Source: Campylobacteraceae bacterium (GTDB taxonomy: Bacteria > Campylobacterota > Campylobacteria > Campylobacterales > Campylobacteraceae). From it: a stretch of DNA of 18,562 nucleotides. The notes below the pieces were generated by a model, which saw only the letters and a list, made by a program, of their open reading frames with translations, was not told the DNA's origin and did not search any database. Position numbers and translations under genes: made by a program. The number at the start of each line of letters is the position of its first letter. Positions within the stretch are counted from its first letter, which is position 1. Shown here one piece after another: positions 16,021 through 18,562 of the stretch. The stretch lies in the NCBI GenBank assembly GCA_031290675.1, contig JAITNC010000059.1, positions 1-18,562 of the forward strand, in the 5' to 3' direction.

Positions 16021-16189
16021 TCTTTAACTTAACCTCTTTATGAACAGTATGTTTTCTAAGACGAGGACTATATTTAGTCAATTCAACTTTTTCTGTCGTC
16101 GTCTTGCTGTTCTTGGTAGTCGTATAGTTAATGTCTCCGCTCTCGGAACATTTTAAACCTATTTTGATTCTACTACTACTTTTAGCCAT
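16016..16189 (-). CDS. rpmG: 50S ribosomal protein L33
   Basis: A 57-aa small 50S protein near the E site. It reads [20 protein letters not shown] and continues with [17 protein letters not shown] and [17 protein letters not shown], the usual L33 pattern. Of the four zinc-ligand cysteine positions only C14 remains; the others are serine (CSES) and SPRL replaces CPRL, so it cannot hold zinc. AAGAAGG is seven bases before ATG. The gene lies 49 nt after tuf and is followed by a terminator-like hairpin that overlaps its stop. Confidence 0.95.
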   Translation of the reverse strand: MAKSSSRIKIGLKCSESGDINYTTTKNSKTTTEKVELTKYSPRLRKHTVHKEVKLKS

Positions 16190-16203
16190 AAAAATACCTT
16201 CTT

Positions 16204-16233
16204 AAAAATTCACGAGAGAAAAACTCTCGTGAA
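16204..16233 (-). terminator. Intrinsic-terminator-like hairpin after tuf
   Basis: TTCACGAGAG (16209-16218) and CTCTCGTGAA (16224-16233) form a perfect 10-bp stem with a 5-nt loop. On the transcribed strand UUUUU-AAG follows, and the rpmG ribosome-binding site begins right after. It starts 5 nt past the tuf stop. It likely lowers expression of rpmG and downstream genes relative to the highly needed EF-Tu. Confidence 0.75.
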
Positions 16234-16238
16234 AATAG

Positions 16239-17438
16239 TTATTTGACAATCTTAGATACGACGCCTGAACCTACAGTGTGTCCGCCTTCACGAATAGCAA
16301 AGCGTGTTCCGTCTTCAAGAGCGATAGGAGCTATAAGGGTAACTTTGATTTTTACATTGTCGCCCGGCATAACCATCTCAACGCCTTCTGGAAGTGTTAT
16401 AGAACCTGTAACATCTGTCGTTCTGACGTAAAACTGCGGTCTATAATTGTTGAAAAATGGAGTATGGCGTCCGCCTTCCTCTTTTGTCAAAATATAAACT
16501 TCGCCTTCAAACTCAGTGTGAGGAGTGATTGATTTTGGTTTAGCCAAAACCATACCGCGCTCAACGTCTTCTTTTTTAGTACCTCTTAAAAGTACGCCGC
16601 AGTTGTCGCCGGCATCGCCTTGGTCTAACTCTTTTCTAAACATCTCTATACCGGTAACTGTAGTTGTTTGAGTAGGTCTGATACCTACTATCTCTATAGT
16701 ATCACCGATTTTTACGATGCCTTTTTCAATACGACCTGTAACAACCGTACCACGTCCTGAAATAGAGAAAACGTCCTCAACAGGCATCAAAAAGTCTTTA
16801 TCTGTAGCTCTTAAAGGAGTTGGGATAAAGCTGTCAACAGCGTCCATCAAATCAAGAACTTTTTTGCCCCAATCGCCGAGTACGCCTGTTTTAGCCTCTT
16901 CAAGAGCTTTTAGAGCTGAACCTGAAACGATAGGTGTATCGTCGCCAGGGAAATCGTATGCGCTAAGAAGTTCTCTTATTTCCATTTCAACCAATTCAAG
17001 AAGTTCAGCATCATCAACCATATCCGCTTTGTTCATAAACACAACGATATATGGAACGCCAACTTGGCGTGAAAGCAAAATATGCTCTCTGGTTTGTGGC
17101 ATCGGACCATCAGCAGCCGAAACAACTAAAATAGCACCGTCCATTTGAGCAGCACCCGTGATCATGTTTTTAACATAGTCAGCGTGGCCTGGGCAGTCAA
17201 CGTGCGCATAGTGGCGGTTTTCTGTCTCGTACTCAATGTGAGAAGTAGCGATAGTAATACCGCGCTCTTTCTCCTCAGGAGCGTTGTCAATCTTGTCGTA
17301 ATCTCTAAGCTCCGCAAGACCTTTAGTCGCCAAAACACCTGAAATAGCAGCTGTCAATGTAGTCTTACCATGGTCAACGTGACCGATAGTACCTATATTT
17401 ACGTGTGGCTTAGTCCTTGCAAATTTCTCTTTAGCCAT
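16239..17438 (-). CDS. tuf: Elongation factor Tu (EF-Tu)
   Basis: A 399-aa GTPase that brings aminoacyl-tRNA to the ribosomal A site. G motifs are GHVDHGKT (19-26), DCPGH (81-85), NKAD (136-139) and SGSAL (172-176); beta-barrel domains 2 and 3 follow at family length. It starts [20 protein letters not shown] with a strong GGAGG seven bases upstream, fitting high expression. It is preceded by tRNA-Thr(GGT) and a terminator-like hairpin and followed by another hairpin before rpmG. No second tuf copy lies in this window. Confidence 0.99.
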   Translation of the reverse strand: MAKEKFARTKPHVNIGTIGHVDHGKTTLTAAISGVLATKGLAELRDYDKIDNAPEEKERGITIATSHIEYETENRHYAHVDCPGHADYVKNMITGAAQMDGAILVVSAADGPMPQTREHILLSRQVGVPYIVVFMNKADMVDDAELLELVEMEIRELLSAYDFPGDDTPIVSGSALKALEEAKTGVLGDWGKKVLDLMDAVDSFIPTPLRATDKDFLMPVEDVFSISGRGTVVTGRIEKGIVKIGDTIEIVGIRPTQTTTVTGIEMFRKELDQGDAGDNCGVLLRGTKKEDVERGMVLAKPKSITPHTEFEGEVYILTKEEGGRHTPFFNNYRPQFYVRTTDVTGSITLPEGVEMVMPGDNVKIKVTLIAPIALEDGTRFAIREGGHTVGSGVVSKIVK

Positions 17439-17475
17439 CTTCTTTCCTCCGTAATTTTAGATTTTGATTTTTTAA

Positions 17476-17481
17476 ATCATA
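17476..17481 (-). promoter_or_regulatory. Weak candidate -10 for tuf
   Basis: The minus strand reads TATGAT about 38 nt before the tuf ATG, inside AT-rich DNA just after the terminator that follows tRNA-Thr. No -35 is visible, but Campylobacterota sigma70 promoters often lack one. It is offered because the terminator upstream would otherwise starve tuf of transcripts. Confidence 0.25.
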
Positions 17482-17491
17482 AATTTCTAAC

Positions 17492-17519
17492 AAAAATAAA
17501 AAAGCCTCTTCAAGAAGCT
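17492..17519 (-). terminator. Terminator between tRNA-Thr(GGT) and tuf
   Basis: On the transcribed strand AGCTTC pairs with GAGGCT (plus arms 17514-17519 and 17503-17508; one G-U) around a 5-nt loop, followed by five U, an A and five more U. It lies 28 nt downstream of the tRNA CCA end. The short stem with a long U-run suggests partial termination, giving more tRNA than tuf transcript. Confidence 0.65.
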
Positions 17520-17546
17520 AAAACTTATATGCCCGTTGCAGGCAAC

Positions 17547-17621
<75 letters not shown>

Positions 17622-17646
17622 AAGCGGTCGTGTGTTTAAGAGGGTG

Positions 17647-17690
17647 ATTATACCAAATTATTATTATAATATGGTTATAAAAACTCTCAA
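17647..17690 (-). promoter_or_regulatory. Candidate internal promoter(s) for tRNA-Thr(GGT)-tuf
   Basis: Two sigma70-like sites lie just upstream of tRNA-Thr. One is an extended -10, TGG-TATAAT, with TATAAT at 17647-17652, which would start about 19 nt before the tRNA. The other is TTGAGA (17685-17690), 16 bp, TATAAT (17663-17668). The AT-rich context could give chance matches, but the long gap after tRNA-Gly makes an internal start plausible. Confidence 0.5.
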
Positions 17691-17740
17691 ATTGATAAAA
17701 AAATAGCGTGCATTGACAGTGGTTGGTTGAAGTAAAAAGA

Positions 17741-17760
17741 AGTTTATTCAAGTTTATTCA
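17741..17760. repeat. Tandem pair of AGTTTATTCA
   Basis: The 10-mer AGTTTATTCA occurs twice back to back in the gap between tRNA-Gly and tRNA-Thr(GGT). Two units only; no role can be assigned. Confidence 0.6.
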
Positions 17761-17849
17761 ACAGCTCCCAGTCAAAATGCGCCGCTTTTTCGCACCTTTT
17801 AACAACTCTTCAGATACCCAAAGAGAGATTAAAACGCGCCAAAACATTT

Positions 17850-17926
17850 TGGAGCGGGAAACGGGACTCGAACCCGCGACCCTCAGCTTGGAAGGCTGAT
17901 GCTCTAGCCAACTGAGCTATTCCCGC
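17850..17926 (-). tRNA. tRNA-Gly(TCC)
   Basis: A 77-nt cloverleaf. Acceptor GCGGGAA/TTCCCGC, D-arm GCTC/GAGC, anticodon stem TCAGC/GCTGA with loop CTTCCAA (anticodon TCC), T-arm GCGGG/CCCGT, discriminator U and encoded CCA. It decodes GGA and GGG. It lies 15 nt after tRNA-Tyr. Confidence 0.97.
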
Positions 17927-17941
17927 ATCAAAACATAAAAA

Positions 17942-18027
<86 letters not shown>

Positions 18028-18083
18028 TGAAAGCGTCATATTTACCATTAAATCTGGTCAAACACTGCTACAACAAAAAAATA

Positions 18084-18159
18084 TGGAGCCGGCAAAGAGA
18101 CTCGAACTCCCGACCTACTGCTTACAAGGCAGTTGCTCTACCAACTGAGCTACGCCGGC
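18084..18159 (-). tRNA. tRNA-Thr(TGT)
   Basis: A 76-nt cloverleaf. Acceptor GCCGGCG/TGCCGGC (one G-U), D-arm GCTC/GAGC, anticodon stem ACTGC/GCAGT with loop CTTGTAA (anticodon TGT, plus 18124-18126), T-arm GGGAG/CTCTT, discriminator U and encoded CCA. It decodes ACA and is the first gene of the cluster, close behind a near-consensus promoter. Confidence 0.97.
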
Positions 18160-18179
18160 TTAATTTTTTGCGAGCGGAA

Positions 18180-18208
18180 ATTATATCCGAAAAGGTCGGA
18201 CAAGTCAA
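18180..18208 (-). promoter_or_regulatory. Strong sigma70 promoter for the tRNA-tuf cluster
   Basis: Minus strand: -35 TTGACT (18203-18208), a 17-bp spacer, -10 TATAAT (18180-18185), five of six and six of six consensus. The expected start is near 18173, about 14 nt before tRNA-Thr(TGT). A CCGCTCG stretch lies between -10 and start, a GC-rich discriminator typical of stable-RNA promoters under stringent control. Confidence 0.85.
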
Positions 18209-18265
18209 GGGGGAATATAGTGTTTTGGTAAATTTTTTCGCAACTTTACAGGGTTGAAAGACAAA

Positions 18266-18288
18266 ATGTTTGACTGATATGTTTGACT
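18266..18288. repeat. Direct repeat ATGTTTGACT
   Basis: ATGTTTGACT occurs at 18266-18275 and 18279-18288, a 13-bp period, next to the 12-bp palindrome TTAAGCACTTAA (18289-18300). The arrangement could be a regulator site about 60-90 bp upstream of the tRNA promoter, but there is no direct support. Confidence 0.45.
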
Positions 18289-18340
18289 TTAAGCACTTAA
18301 TGCAACTATTTTTGAGTATTATACCCAGTATGACAAAAGA

Positions 18341-18378
18341 GTGGATTGCCACGAGCGAGAGCGGGCTCGCAATGACGG
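18341..18378 (-). repeat. Palindromic intergenic repeat, copy C
   Basis: ATTGC (18345-18349) pairs with GCAAT (18369-18373) and GAGC (18353-18356) with GCTC (18365-18368), with CAC bulged. Its reverse complement starts GTCATTGCGAG and ends GTGGCAATCC, matching copy A at 291-326. It is the GC-richest copy. Confidence 0.75.
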
Positions 18379-18491
18379 AGGGGGGGGTAGTAGCCAAATG
18401 CAACTGAGTTGCGATAAAGTCAAGTGTGCAAAAGAATAAGCTAAAAATTGTAAAAAGACAAGATATTTTATAAATATGAAACATATTTTTG

Positions 18492-18500
18492 TGATATAAT
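18492..18500 (+). promoter_or_regulatory. Extended -10 promoter for the rightmost gene
   Basis: TGA-TATAAT on the plus strand: TG at 18492-18493 and TATAAT at 18495-18500, with no clear -35. The expected start is near 18507, giving a leader of about 30 nt to the ATG at 18538. This faces away from the tRNA cluster. Confidence 0.65.
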
Positions 18501-18537
18501 CCAGCCAATGAAAATCGGACAAAAAAAGGGTTAAAAT

Positions 18538-18562
18538 ATGCAAACAAACTCTTACCGCGATA
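18538..18562 (+). CDS. 5' end of an unidentified gene (cut by the window edge)
   Basis: Only the first eight codons are present, reading MQTNSYRD. Support comes from position: AGGG seven bases before the ATG and an extended -10 promoter about 38 nt upstream. An ATG at 18508 opens an eight-codon frame (MKIGQKKG) that stops just before the real start; it is probably chance, although it lies at the expected 5' end of the transcript. Eight residues are too few to name a product. Confidence 0.6.

Larger units (their letters stand above)
18209..18491. other. Intergenic region between the two divergent promoters
   Basis: No credible gene. It holds a 10-nt direct repeat (18266-18288), a TTAAG/CTTAA palindrome (18289-18300) and palindromic repeat copy C (18341-18378). 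A lone TATAAT on the minus strand at 18318-18323 has no matching -35. A run of eight or nine G follows copy C. Confidence 0.6.

Noticed and set aside
18318..18323. Minus-strand TATAAT upstream of the main tRNA promoter
   Set aside because: No -35 at 15-19 bp and no exact TGn extension. It is AT-rich chance material and a near-consensus promoter lies closer to the tRNA.
18122..18547. 141-codon minus-strand frame ending RRSSVGRATAL
   Set aside because: Its C-terminal end is tRNA-Thr sequence, it crosses the strong tRNA promoter and repeat copy C, and it lies over the start of the divergent gene. These are marks of a chance frame.

Overview
The window is the translation and transcription core locus of a Campylobacterota (Epsilonproteobacteria) bacterium. 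RpoB, RpoC, EF-Tu, EF-G and the ribosomal proteins read like their Campylobacter/Sulfurimonas counterparts. rpoB and rpoC are separate genes overlapping by one base, which argues against the Helicobacter/Wolinella group, where they are fused. The genus cannot be fixed from this window.

Almost everything is on the minus strand, so transcription runs from high to low coordinates. (1) 18562-18160: intergenic DNA with a palindromic repeat, the first codons of an unidentified plus-strand gene at the right edge, and a near-consensus sigma70 promoter facing left. (2) 18159-17547: tRNA-Thr(TGT), tRNA-Tyr(GTA), tRNA-Gly(TCC), then after a 228-bp gap tRNA-Thr(GGT). This is the order found upstream of tufB in E. 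coli. (3) 17438-15173: tuf, rpmG, tRNA-Trp(CCA), secE and nusG. secE (59 aa) and rpmG (57 aa) are short and easily missed. (4) 15158-12976: rplK, rplA, an L10-leader-like RNA, rplJ, rplL. (5) 12850-4197: rpoB and rpoC. (6) 4076-973: rpsL (GTG start), rpsG, fusA. (7) 972-1: repeat-rich DNA around a single tRNA-Arg(CCT).

The genes supply elongation factors (EF-Tu, EF-G), ribosomal proteins (L33, L11, L1, L10, L7/L12, S12, S7), the two large RNA polymerase subunits, the elongation factor NusG, the translocon subunit SecE and six tRNAs. The line of genes is punctuated by hairpins with or without U-tracts: after tRNA-Thr, tuf, rpmG, rplL, rpoC, rpsG and fusA. This suggests several transcription units, or graded read-through, rather than one uniform operon. 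The clearest terminator lies between rpoC and rpsL.

I found no accessory, defence, mobile or metabolic system. The least explained DNA is at the two ends: a set of inverted repeats nested around tRNA-Arg, a 127-nt imperfect palindrome downstream of fusA, and a small palindromic repeat family whose copies keep their base pairing through sequence changes.
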